From: Paramacrobiotus metropolitanus
Lineage: Eukaryota; Tardigrada; Eutardigrada; Parachela; Macrobiotidae
Assembly (NCBI RefSeq): GCF_019649055.1
Contig: NW_026570266.1
Span: 744,001-808,000 of the forward strand
Direction: 5' to 3'
DNA length: 64,000 nt
Part shown: positions 22,660-32,081 of the stretch, one piece after another
Layout: each line of letters starts with the position of its first letter
How positions within the stretch are numbered: position 1 is the first letter of the stretch
Program-made: the position numbers and the translations under genes
The notes under the pieces: generated by a model
Told to the model about the DNA's origin: nothing
The model's database searches: none
The model's input: only the letters and a program-made list of their open reading frames with translations

Positions 22660-23802
22660 GACAAAAATTAGCAAAAAAATGCAGTTTCACTTTTCTAGTA
22701 AATTTTCAAACTTCGGTAAAACAATGTGAAATGCAAAGAGATTACTTTGTGCTTAAATAGTTTTTCGAATCTTGAAAAGTACGGTTTCGCTGCTGCTTCA
22801 GCTTTCCCGATTCTCTTAGTAGTAAGTTTTCGGTTCGTGGTACTGACATCGTTTTTATGTATGCATATGCATTTATGCGCTTTTCGAAGCACACAGCACT
22901 CTTCAATTCTGGATGCTCAATAGGGATTACAACAAAATTTCTGGAAAACCACTCGAGTTGGGCCTAAAATAATGTAAGTCTTTACGGATGTTTCGGTTCT
23001 TTATGCTTACATTAACGATTTTTTCCGCCGGTAGGCACCGACTTCAAGTGTGTTTTGGAGAAATGGGAATATTGCTTTGCTTAACCACGGTGGTCATTTT
23101 AATTTCTGGCAATATCACCGGCTCAGTGCGCGGCAACACTTCACTGATTTCCGAAACACATCGTTGCAGCCAGAATCATGAGTTATACAAATTTGCAGGA
23201 TTTCCGCGCAGTGAAAATGCTAGGCGTAGCTAAGCTGTCAGCGTGAGTTGATTACAGCATTACTGCGGGAAAAGCAAACATTTCGCGCAAGAAACAGCGT
23301 TGAAATCCGCTAAATAATACCGGTCGACACTAAACACAATCTTTTACCACTGTTTGTTACTGACACCTTCAGAAATCTTGCTAACCATGAATTTGTCAGT
23401 GTGGGCACAAGGAAGTGCATTCAACCAAATACTAGCTTCCAGTTTGGAGTGTGCACGCTGCGCTGTATTGGCATTACCTCCAAGAAACAACTCGATCATT
23501 GACTCATCCACCTATTAGAGCATCGCAGCAGTCGGGGGATTTTGGAGCCCGGAAGTCGGATGGTCTTTTTCGAGCCTGGAAGCGTCACAACAGATAGAGC
23601 GCATGATGCCGGGGAGGCATCTGCATACGTAGTGCAGACCTCCTCACAATAAGTCTAAATTGCCAGTAATATTGCTAAGTTAAATACGAGTAGTTATCAG
23701 GGATGTTGGGATAATTTAAATTTGTTAGTGTACGAAGGGTAGCACGTTAAGCAGCACCAAGCCAAAGAAACTGTACGAAGCTGCGCAGACTACTGGTACA
23801 TG
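22660..23802. other. No gene recognised; left flank of the large retrotransposon
   Basis: A short hydrophobic frame begins at 22,988 (MFRFFMLTLTIFSA, then GTAGGC). It could be a signal exon, but no following exon was found. Otherwise non-coding up to the left LTR; the CATG at 23799-23802 is the retrotransposon target-site copy. Confidence 0.4.
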
Positions 23803-24128
23803 TGAAAGCACGCTGTGTGCGTGGCACAGAAACGTGGACGACTCTAGCGTGCTACCAAACAGATCTTTATTAAAATGACAATTTTAATAAAGGCAATGAA
23901 GCCCGACTAATTATGAAATCATCCGCAGGATGATATCTAAGCCCAGATGGGAGCAAACAGGAAAACACAGGTCGACCAGTCAAGATATTCTTGGCTGGGA
24001 GAAGGCTAAATCACGGAATGAGACTGTGCATTTTAATGCACAGTCGAATATCGAAAAAACAGACCGGAGAGACGGTGCGGCATCCACGCAGCCCCACTAT
24101 CGTGGGTGGTGGCACCGGCCTCCTAGCA
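23803..24128 (-). repeat. 3' LTR of the large retrotransposon
   Basis: 326 bp; the ends read TG...CA on either strand. Contains a perfect 12-bp hairpin (23865-23876 / 23881-23892, loop GACA) whose arms place AATAAA on each strand, providing the poly-A signal for the minus-strand transcript. A second perfect 11-bp hairpin (24022-24032 / 24035-24045, loop TT) and a 7-bp one (ATCATCC/GGATGAT near 23,918) follow. Confidence 0.95.
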
Positions 24129-24343
24129 TGCCACGGGTGGGAACACCGAGCTCCCGCGAGGACACACCAAACAAAACAACACAAAAATAATGAGCAAAAT
24201 GCGACCGAACACAATTTGCGGCGCATATACTAGGTTAGAAAAATCACAAAAATTTGGCGAATTTGATGAGATCCCATTCCATGATGATTCGTCTCATTCT
24301 GGAGAATAACTTGTCCTCCAGAGCAGCATCTCGGCATCGTCGC
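24129..24343 (-). other. 3' untranslated part of the retrotransposon, no clear polypurine tract
   Basis: Between the last ORF and the 3' LTR. The bases touching the LTR (24129 onward) read TGGCA-GGGTGGGAA-like on the plus strand and are pyrimidine-biased on the element strand. The polypurine tract that should prime plus-strand synthesis is not where expected. Confidence 0.5.
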
Positions 24344-27300
24344 TCACGCATCGCTCAGCATATCGGTGTCAGCGTCAGCGGCAGCGACAGCAGTGTCAGA
24401 AATAGAATCGGCTATAGCGGCTCCGGCGACTGCATGTAAAGCATCGCCTAATATCTCAGACATCGGCTGCACACTTTGTGCCGGCACGCTTTCCACTGTA
24501 TCGTGGAATATTTCGGTATCTTCCTCACCTTGCGGTGGCGGCAATCGAATAAGCGGCTGTTCAGTAACATCGGCATCGTCTAGATATTCATCTAGGTATT
24601 CGTAACGGTATCGGTTAAAAAACGCAAGTTGGTCCTTATTCATATCGGACTCACTCATCTTGCGTAAACACGCGATCGTATTCCGCTTATAATCGTCGGA
24701 ATTCGGTTCGGCTTCATCTTCATAAGACTTCGTCGTCTTATAAAATTCAAATTCGGCATCGGACATTCGAGAAATCGGTAATTTTACCAGATAATGCTCG
24801 ACAAGGATGTCCTTCCTCCTCGGCTCTGTATTAACAGATTTCGGTCTGTTAACTTTCCGTTTCGGCGGGGCAGCATTAACAGGCTGCGTTTCGGCGGAAA
24901 TCGACAATGCAACACCCGCTGGTTGCTCATTCGGCTTAGCAGCAATTGCTGACCGCTGTTCAACAGGAACAGTTGGGATCGGCGGCACAGGTGCAGGCAC
25001 AGCTGGCAACTGCTGTGTTTTTTCTGCAACACCCGTTTTATTAGCGGCTTTATTATTGCCATTATTCGGCGGTCGTGAAACATTCTTATTTTTATGCGGC
25101 TCAGTACTCGTACCTGTGGACTTGACCGTAGTCGTGCCCAACAGCGATGGAGCAGACCCGAATTTTGCCAATGGCAAATTCGGCTTGACTACAGGAATAA
25201 TAATCGGCTGTGTAATGGGAGGAGTCGGCTTGACAGGCTGTTTCCCGCCCATCACTCGCAATTGCGGCGTCGCAGGATCACCTGACTGTTTATTCCGATT
25301 ATTACGGAATTTCTGCTCCGGCTGTACAGTTTTACTTCCCGTAGGAGTATCCGGCGAATCTGGTAGCGGCCTTTTCTTATAACTCTGGCCAATATCATAC
25401 TGTTGTTTACGCTGACCATATCGCTTCATACGGTCATCAATATCGTCATAACAACGGCTTTCCTCCGGCTGGTCAGTGTCCATGTGGACAGGGCCGGCTG
25501 CGGCAATGGTGTCTTTTAACACCTGCTCTTCTTGCTGTTCAGTTAACGGCGCACCCAGCATACCAATTAAGTCAGTGATCTGGGCGTATTCCGGCCGATT
25601 AATAGCACCATAAATTGCTTTATGGGCGCTATGGCTACCAAGTAGCGCGGCCAACATGTTCAATACAGCGGCTTTTAATCCAGAATTATACGGGATCGTT
25701 TCCCATTTAATATCCCGTTGGTCCAATTCATAATTCATGAAATCGGCTACCTTGCAAAAGAAATAAAACTTCGCAGGGTCGGCTTGGGGGAGTACAAACT
25801 GCATAAGGAATTTTTCCGGCGTAGCGTCCCCATAAATACGAAATTGAGAAATAACCTCAATATCGACAGATGTAAACGGCGTGAACAAATGCTTACGATC
25901 AAGCACTGAACGCAAGTTATTCCGGCGGCTGGTTGCATATCTCGGATTTCCAGAGAACGCGACAGATCGACTGTGGAATAGTCAAATTCCATCACACAGT
26001 TTCCTAACCCGGTTTTCTCCAATATAGCGACGGCGTACGTCATTAATCGGCGCAAGTACATCATCTCTCGCTCGTTAGTCTTCGTAATACCGGCGACGGT
26101 AGCGAGCTTATGGATATAAATATTAAAATCGGCTGTGTAGTGCTTTATATCGCGCACTACTTGATTCGGGTCGATAGTCGGCTGGCGTGGTCGTCGATTA
26201 CCACGATATTTGCGAGAATTACTCTCACGTTGCGGCTGTTGCGATTCATTCGGCGGATTAGTCTGCGGTTTAATCGGCTCCTTACGCTGTATATTCGATT
26301 GCTGATAATTAGCAGATCGAATATTCGGCTGATTTCCGCGCTGTCTGCCACGATTCTGCAAATCAGCGGAAACTTTAGTCTCATATTTCGACAAGTCCCT
26401 CCCGGCAACTACAATATTCTTGCCAGAATGGGAGTGATTTTCAGACGGCTCTAAGGTATATTCAATACGGTGACGAGCACCAAACACTGATCGGCTACTG
26501 TCACTAGAGGACGGTTCTCTCACCGACGTCTTAGAGTCGTCAATGGAGAGATTACCTACTTGTTTTGACAGTCCGACACGCGCGTCCGGCTTTACCCGCG
26601 ACGTGCTGGGCTGCACTTCGGCTGGACGCTGCTGTGATGCAGCACGGCTTTGATACTGCTGTGATGCAGTATTTCCCGGATAACCGCACTCTCTCAGCCA
26701 GGGATCAGAAGTCCCTGCACTGTCGGCACTGTTCGGCGGCTGCTGTAAAAGCAGTTCATTATACGGTTGTAATTTACAAGTAGGAATAATTAATTTAATT
26801 ACCTGCTCGTGCTGCTGACGATAGCTTTGATACTGCGGCTGATTAAAAGCGGCATCGGCTTGCTGCTGGTATTGCGCATATTGCGCCGGCTGGTACTGTG
26901 TCGACTGGTACTGCTGATATTGCTGGTACTGCAACATCTGCTGCGGCGACATGGGATTCGTTGTATATCCCTGCGGCATATTATCGGTTAACTTTAATAC
27001 GTCTATTTCCCACTGACTGGGATTACAACTACAACGATTTAGCGGAACACATTCCCATTCACTCAGAGAAAATGTGTCGGTATCGGAGTCAGAGTTATTT
27101 ACCTGATTCATCGGCATCTGCACTTGTGCAGGATAACTGATCGGCAGCTGCATCGGCGCAACATAATTCGGCTGTGTTGGCAAATCGGCAGGCAGTGGCA
27201 TATCACACCACTGTGGTTCGCGGGCGACTATGAGTTTCCTGGCTGCATCGTTCATCCTGATACGCAGCCAAGGTTTGGCCTGGAATACCGGCTCGAAATG

Positions 27301-27474
27301 CGTCTCACCGAGTGTGACATACGCATCCAGATTACAGGAAAGGACTTCATTAACCAGTCGGCTTACGACGGTATCCTTCTCCTGTTCGCTGTACAAATTA
27401 TCTCCGAAGAGACATTCGGCGCATTTTCGGCGGTTAGTGTTGTAACGGCAGCGATAACACTGCGTCGGCTCCAT
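24344..27474 (-). CDS. Retrotransposon extra ORF C (about 1,040 codons, one frameshift)
   Basis: Starts at ATG 27474. The N-terminus has a CX2C-X8-CX2C zinc-ribbon-like pair (CYRCRYNTNRRKCAEC). A long Gln/Tyr-rich disordered stretch follows (QQMLQYQQYQQYQ and similar), then a basic region, then an all-alpha-looking conserved-style block (DFNIYIHKLATVAGITKTNE). Near 25,915-25,960 the frame shifts by one base. Coding clearly resumes (LRSVLDRKHLFTPFTSVDIE) and continues to 24,344 through a structured segment (PEKFLMQFVLPQADPAKFYF), a Pro/Thr/Ala-rich linker and an acidic end (MSDAEFEFYKTTKSYEDEAE). There is no signal peptide or membrane segment, so it is not an envelope. I recognise no known domain beyond the Cys pair. 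It sits where env lies in errantiviruses. It could be a second nucleic-acid-binding structural protein; that is inference. Confidence 0.7.
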
Positions 27475-27591
27475 ATTATCTACAATAATTATACTGGTTA
27501 ATTTACCATCGGCTATTGGACGCTATTTTAATCAGCTATTTAACGCTATCTCTATTTGGAAATTAATTGGCAATTAACTAGAGAGCGACAA

Positions 27592-27765
27592 GGTACGAAC
27601 CACAATTTAGTGGGGGAATAATAGCGGCTTTAAAGTATTTAACCACCATATTTAATAGTTAATTTTCGGCTTGCTTCTGTCGGCTACTTATTTTTCAAAT
27701 TAATCGACCTGTTTGTGATTGTGCGAAAGGCACAGACCACGATTGAGCAGGGGATAATAACGGCT
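27592..27765 (-). promoter_or_regulatory. Two copies of the inter-ORF motif, spacer between extra ORFs B and C
   Basis: Copies at 27592-27629 and 27729-27765. On the element strand each reads GCCG, a short AT run, then CCCC(A/T)(C/G)CT or similar, an AT-rich spacer, and GTGGTTCGTACC or a close variant. Two further copies lie in the spacer after integrase (30532-30608). They occur only in the two long spacers ahead of extra coding regions, which suggests a role in starting or splicing the mRNAs for those ORFs. No function is shown directly. Confidence 0.6.
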
Positions 27766-27859
27766 AATAAATAATCTACCTATTATTCGGTAACTATTAT
27801 ACGGCTTAATAGTAACTAACCAATTACTATCGTAAATCGGCTATTTATTATCGATTAAT

Positions 27860-29887
27860 TTATCGGCGTGATGGACCGGGTGCATCTGCTGGGTTAATTC
27901 GCCAAGTGATGCCCCGTTCCGGATCATTAACCGAAATGATGCGCGGCTCAAACACCAACTCGGACACGGCTAATTCGACATAGTGGTCGACACGATCTCC
28001 CATTTCGGGACGAACTGTGCGAATATACTGCACAATTTCATCGACTGTCGATCCCAATGGATCATTAATTTCGGCTATCGTACGGATGACTACTTCCTGC
28101 CATTGAGTGGCGTCAAATAACGGATAATCTTGCAAGAAGGAAACATTCGGCGCTACTGTATAGTATGCCATTAATTGGCGGTGATTAAACTGACGTACAA
28201 GTCGGCCCTGTTCATATTCGCGATTAAGCGCGACTGCTACGGCTTGTGCGCTATACCGGTGTCTTAACGTATCGGTAATTCTCCCTAAAATCGGCTGTTG
28301 TCGAGATCTCAAGATCTGACCAATGGCATCTGCCAGAACAGCATGCGTAGGTTCTGGAGGTGGCGGCGGTGGTCGGATGACTGTAACATTCTTACGTTTT
28401 TTATCCGGCGGTGGTAAACCCAAGTCTCTCACTGGGACACCACTGACGGCACTCAACCGCGTACGGTTTGTATCGGCTAACGCATAACGCACATTTAATC
28501 CGGTAATTTCCACAATTATTTCCCTACGGACTAATTCATGAACAGCTTCAAAAATCATAGGAAACTGTTGTGCGGCGGCGACAAGTCGCATCGGCATAGT
28601 TAGCGTAATATAATTAGCTATTTCGGCTACAGACGAACCAAGTCTGTTATGGATATCGTGAATAGCGATAGTGACGGCTTCTCTAAAACTTTCTGGCGTG
28701 CTAATAACCATACGCTCATACCAACGACGGCGTAGATCTGTCGGCGAATACATAATGGTACTTGACCAATGTAAGTACACTTCTAGCATTTCACCTCGAT
28801 TAACGGCGCCTTGAATAGCTAATCGGAAACGTTCACGACTAGCATTGTAATTCACCCTTCCCTTATAGAATTGAAATAGGAAGGTGAATGAAGCGGCTCT
28901 TTCCTTGTTCTTCAGCTCCTTAAAAGCTGCTAAAGCGGCATCGATCATGACGGGTAACTCTTCTGCAGGTGGGTCCTGCTCGAACGGAAGAGACGCACTA
29001 GACGGCGAAGACTCTTCTGATTTATTCAGCGATTTACTCGTCGATTTATTTGACGATTTATCGGATAATTTATCTGGCGACGGTTTCTTAAGGATCGACG
29101 TGTACTCCGGAATTTCCGGCGACGGCACACGAACAGTCGGGGAATTATTAATATTTCCCCCCGTCTGATCTTGCATCGACTGATCCAACTGCTCTACTTC
29201 GACGGTCGGTTCATCGATTACAAGTCTCGGCTCATCTTCGTCTTCGCTACTAAAGTAGCTACGATTTAATTGGTCACGGACTTGGGAGATTTGTCGTTGC
29301 AATTCCTCCTTATCCTGACGCAACTTTTGTCGGCGTTCGGACTCTTGCAGAGCCGTTTCGGATGTATGATTACCGGTGTCTTCTGGAGACAACCGTGGTA
29401 TTTTGTTCGGCGAGGCTTGTCCATCACTGGACTGCTTGGACACACGATCAGACTGTGCCACCGGCTGAGTACTCTTCGGTACAGAAATATTCGGCATACG
29501 AGTCGGCGTACTTATTCGAACAACCCCCGGTCGTACTAGAGTACTGACAGGAAACTGTTGATCAGTCGGCGAAAGAATATATCGACCTTGTGACGGTGTG
29601 TTACTACTACCCGTAGGTCGGTAGCGCACCGTGGTATTCGGCGGGGCAACAACCATACGCGGCTGCGCCGGCGGAATAGGACACGGCAAAATCGGTCTAA
29701 CATTAATTATTCGCGGCCGCATCGACGATGGTAGTGGGGTATTTGCTGGTCCCACAATTAGCGTATGTCTCTGATCACCAATGGTGATTCGAGCTAAATT
29801 CATCTGCGGACCACCAGGTACCACAGGCAGTGCGGGTAATAACCGGCGTTTGTGTGAGACGAATCTCGCTGCGGCTGGGTAATTCAA
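27860..29887 (-). CDS. Retrotransposon extra ORF B with four H15-like winged-helix modules
   Basis: 675 codons from a non-ATG frame opening at 29887; the first good Met in frame is residue 29 (MNLARITIGD). Residues 1-310 are Pro/Ser/Thr-rich and disordered, with a coiled-coil patch near 180-212 and an acidic SSEDEDE. The C-terminal half has four repeats of about 65-75 residues: 311-380 (PVMIDAALAAFKELKNKE, NRGEMLEVYLHWS), 400-471 (FREAVTIAIHDIHNRLGSSV, LVRREIIVE), 513-578 (HAVLADAIGQILRSRQQPI, YEQGRLVRQ) and 597-666 (EVVIRTIAEINDPLGSTVDE). Each has helix, G-S-S/T, helix, a third helix, then a G/R-xI/L-V strand pair, as in the linker-histone H15 (H1/H5 globular) fold. Repeats 2 and 4 are the clearest. 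The H15 call is pattern-based. If right, the product should bind DNA or chromatin, possibly condensing element DNA or steering integration. The neighbouring coding regions A and C lack this domain. Confidence 0.65.
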   Translation of the reverse strand: MNYPAAARFVSHKRRLLPALPVVPGGPQMNLARITIGDQRHTLIVGPANTPLPSSMRPRIINVRPILPCPIPPAQPRMVVAPPNTTVRYRPTGSSNTPSQGRYILSPTDQQFPVSTLVRPGVVRISTPTRMPNISVPKSTQPVAQSDRVSKQSSDGQASPNKIPRLSPEDTGNHTSETALQESERRQKLRQDKEELQRQISQVRDQLNRSYFSSEDEDEPRLVIDEPTVEVEQLDQSMQDQTGGNINNSPTVRVPSPEIPEYTSILKKPSPDKLSDKSSNKSTSKSLNKSEESSPSSASLPFEQDPPAEELPVMIDAALAAFKELKNKERAASFTFLFQFYKGRVNYNASRERFRLAIQGAVNRGEMLEVYLHWSSTIMYSPTDLRRRWYERMVISTPESFREAVTIAIHDIHNRLGSSVAEIANYITLTMPMRLVAAAQQFPMIFEAVHELVRREIIVEITGLNVRYALADTNRTRLSAVSGVPVRDLGLPPPDKKRKNVTVIRPPPPPPEPTHAVLADAIGQILRSRQQPILGRITDTLRHRYSAQAVAVALNREYEQGRLVRQFNHRQLMAYYTVAPNVSFLQDYPLFDATQWQEVVIRTIAEINDPLGSTVDEIVQYIRTVRPEMGDRVDHYVELAVSELVFEPRIISVNDPERGITWRINPADAPGPSRR

Positions 29888-29911
29888 TCAGAATCACACC
29901 GTGATTTGATG

Positions 29912-30367
29912 TCAGCTGTATTCTTGCACATTTTGTGCCGGCTGAGTAGACGGAGGTTCACTCCGAGATACGTTCAAATTAATCGGCAATAATGGTACAG
30001 GCACCGGTGTTGCCACCGTGCGAGTATTCGGCTGTACTACGACTACATTTTGTGTCGGCTGAATATTAGATTCGGCTTGAATATTTTGCAAGTTTTCCGG
30101 CGACTCTTCTGGCGGAAAATTCTCGCCATCGTCTTCCTGCATTCGGCTTATCAATTCATGTAACGGATCATGATCGATAATGGTTACTGGATCGGTTTGG
30201 GCAGAACGAGAAACTCGAACTGTCCGTATTTCGACCGGCTCATCGTCTGATTGGGCATGTGCCACAACATTCAGACGGACTGTGTTCGGCGGCGTTCGCG
30301 GCGTTATAGTGTTACCTGATCCCGGCAGACGCTGCGGCTGACGGTGGCCTTGGCCATCCCGACTTGC
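29912..30367 (-). CDS. Retrotransposon extra ORF A (152 codons, no ATG)
   Basis: The frame opens directly after TAG at 30368-30370, within GTGTTGTAG, which would make a plausible 3' splice acceptor. No ATG starts it. The encoded polypeptide is acidic at first (QSDDEPVEIRTVRVSR, MQEDDGENFPPEE) and then Val/Pro/Gln-rich (NVVVVQPNTRTVATPVPVP); I recognise no domain. It ends with TGA at 29912. Extra ORF B follows in the same frame after two more TGA codons within about 25 bases. A and B may therefore be one gene separated by stops, or A may be the 5' exon of B. A spliced subgenomic RNA, as used for env in gypsy-type retroviruses, would explain the lack of a start codon. Confidence 0.5.
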   Translation of the reverse strand, partial: ASRDGQGHRQPQRLPGSGNTITPRTPPNTVRLNVVAHAQSDDEPVEIRTVRVSRSAQTDPVTIIDHDPLHELISRMQEDDGENFPPEESPENLQNIQAESNIQPTQNVVVVQPNTRTVATPVPVPLLPINLNVSRSEPPSTQPAQNVQEYS

Positions 30368-30531
30368 CTACAACACAGTAAGCCCGGTGAATTGTACGGC
30401 TCATAATTACATGAATAATTCGAAAATTAATTCAGTAATTAATCGGCAATTGCAATCAACGGCTAGTCACTGATTAATTCGAGATTAATAGTGAAATTCC
30501 CCAGATAGGAGCGGTTAAAAATTCGATAAGA

Positions 30532-30608
30532 GGTATGGACCACACAAATAGTGGGGATTTTAATTCGGCAGGAGGTACGAACCTCATATTAGTGGGGATA
30601 TAGTCGGC
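30532..30608 (-). promoter_or_regulatory. Two copies of the inter-ORF motif, after integrase
   Basis: Copies at 30532-30569 and 30574-30608, nearly back to back, immediately downstream of the integrase stop (30611) on the element strand. Shared elements are ATCCCCACTA and GTCCATACC or GTTCGTACC. They match the pair at 27592-27765. Confidence 0.6.
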
Positions 30609-30610
30609 AA

Positions 30611-32081
30611 TTATCGCACATGTACGTATCCGTTTTTATTGCGGCGTACATGTAGTTTTAATTTAATCGGCTTTTTCTTAATATTTTTGCGACTAGTAGT
30701 TCCGGCAACCACGCTTTCGGGTTCCCACTGATCGTCATCATTATTAACTTCGGCGTTATTTTCGGTATTATTATTTACGGCTTCAACGATTTCTACAGTG
30801 TCAGCTGGTATGAACGGCTCAGCGTTCACATTTAAACCGTTTTCGGCAGATTTCGGCAAGGAGATCGTACTGGTTATTCCTTTACGATCCTCTTCGGTTG
30901 TATTAAAACGTTTGAGACGCTCGCAGTTGACAATGCGAGTTTCTCCCGGCTTATCCCTATTCTCGATTTCGACTGCATTGGTATGCGGGAAGCCAGTAAC
31001 TTCCATCTACCTCCGAATTTTTCTCGAAAAGATTCGGTTTCACCTTTTTCTTCTCGCTTTAGAAGAACTAGTTCACCGATCTGATAATCGTCTTCTCGAC
31101 GCTTTTATTAAAACGTTCGGCCGTTTTAATAAATTCTTCTCGCATATAAATTTCGGCTAACTCATGCGCTCGCGCCAAATTATGGCAAAATTCTTCCATA
31201 TATTCAGCTATCGACGGATGTTCGGCTGGTACATTGGTCTTAGTGACCGTATCGGCTGGAATAACTTGTTCACGTCCGTACAACATGTAGTACGGCGACA
31301 TGTGAGTGGTTGCATTTTGCACTCGATTTTTAGCGGCTATAACAAACGGGAGAATGGTATCCCAATTCTTTTCCCGTCCGTCGGCGGCATACATTGCCAA
31401 CGAATCGGCAATAGTTTGCATTTGACGTTCGACTAAGCCTCTACCAATTGGATGGTAGGCAGCACCAAAATGATGCTGAATCTTTAAGCGATGGTTGATC
31501 GCTTCAAGAAGCTTATTGTGGAAATGAGTTCCACGATCGGTATTTAAAATGTGCGGCGTGCCATAAGGCAAAAATACGTCGTGAATAAGGAAACTAGCGA
31601 CAGTTTCCTTTTTCGCGTTAGGAATCGGCTTAGCTATTACGAACTTGGTTAATTCGTCAATAGCGACGGCTATGTACGTATTACCTCTTGGGGTAATCGG
31701 CAAAGGACCTTTCAGATCGACTTGTACTCGGAACCATGGAGCTCCGATAGCTATCTGTTGTAGCTTACCCGGCGGTGCCTTCCGTTCCGTTTTACGGTGT
31801 TGGCACAAATAACAATTGCGTACATACTTATCGATATCGGCAACCATGCCGTCCCAATAATAACGAAGCGCAATTGCTTGGTACGTATTCAGTGGATCCA
31901 AATGTCCACTAGCCGGTGTATCGTGCATAGCATGCATTATATCGACACGCATATGCTTCGGCGACGAACCGTCGATCAAGGCGGCCGTCTTTTCGGTTAA
32001 TCGGTATAAAACGCCGTTCCATAACTCAAGTATGGATCGCGTTTGATTAAGTAGTACTTTCGGCTCGGCCCTCAAGGGCAT
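30611..32081 (-). CDS. Retrotransposon integrase (C-terminus in shifted frames)
   Basis: The main frame, 32081-31068, encodes the N-terminal zinc module (HAMHDTPASGH then CYLCQ: HHCC). It also encodes the catalytic core with D (VQVDLKGPLP), D (LNTDRGTHFHNK) and E (GRGLVERQMQT) at the usual spacing of retroviral and Ty3 integrases. The frame stops after SVEKTIIRSVN. The expected C-terminal DNA-binding segment is present in another frame (DDYQIGELVLLKREEKG), and the last part in a third frame, 31006-30611 (NAVEIENRDKPGE, IVNCERLKRFN), followed by an acidic, Asn-rich tail. So two frame changes split the C-terminus. Integrase starts in a frame overlapping the end of the RT frame (+1). It inserts the cDNA; the 4-bp CATG duplication is its footprint. 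Confidence 0.85.

Noticed and set aside
24807-25382. A 191-codon plus-strand frame rich in Gly/Leu/Val
   Set aside because: It is antisense to retrotransposon ORF C, and its hydrophobicity is the mirror of the Pro/Thr/Ala-rich linker.
24344-30367. Reading the three extra ORFs as an envelope gene cassette
   Set aside because: None has a signal peptide, transmembrane helix or furin-like site; compositions are disordered, zinc-ribbon and winged-helix-like.
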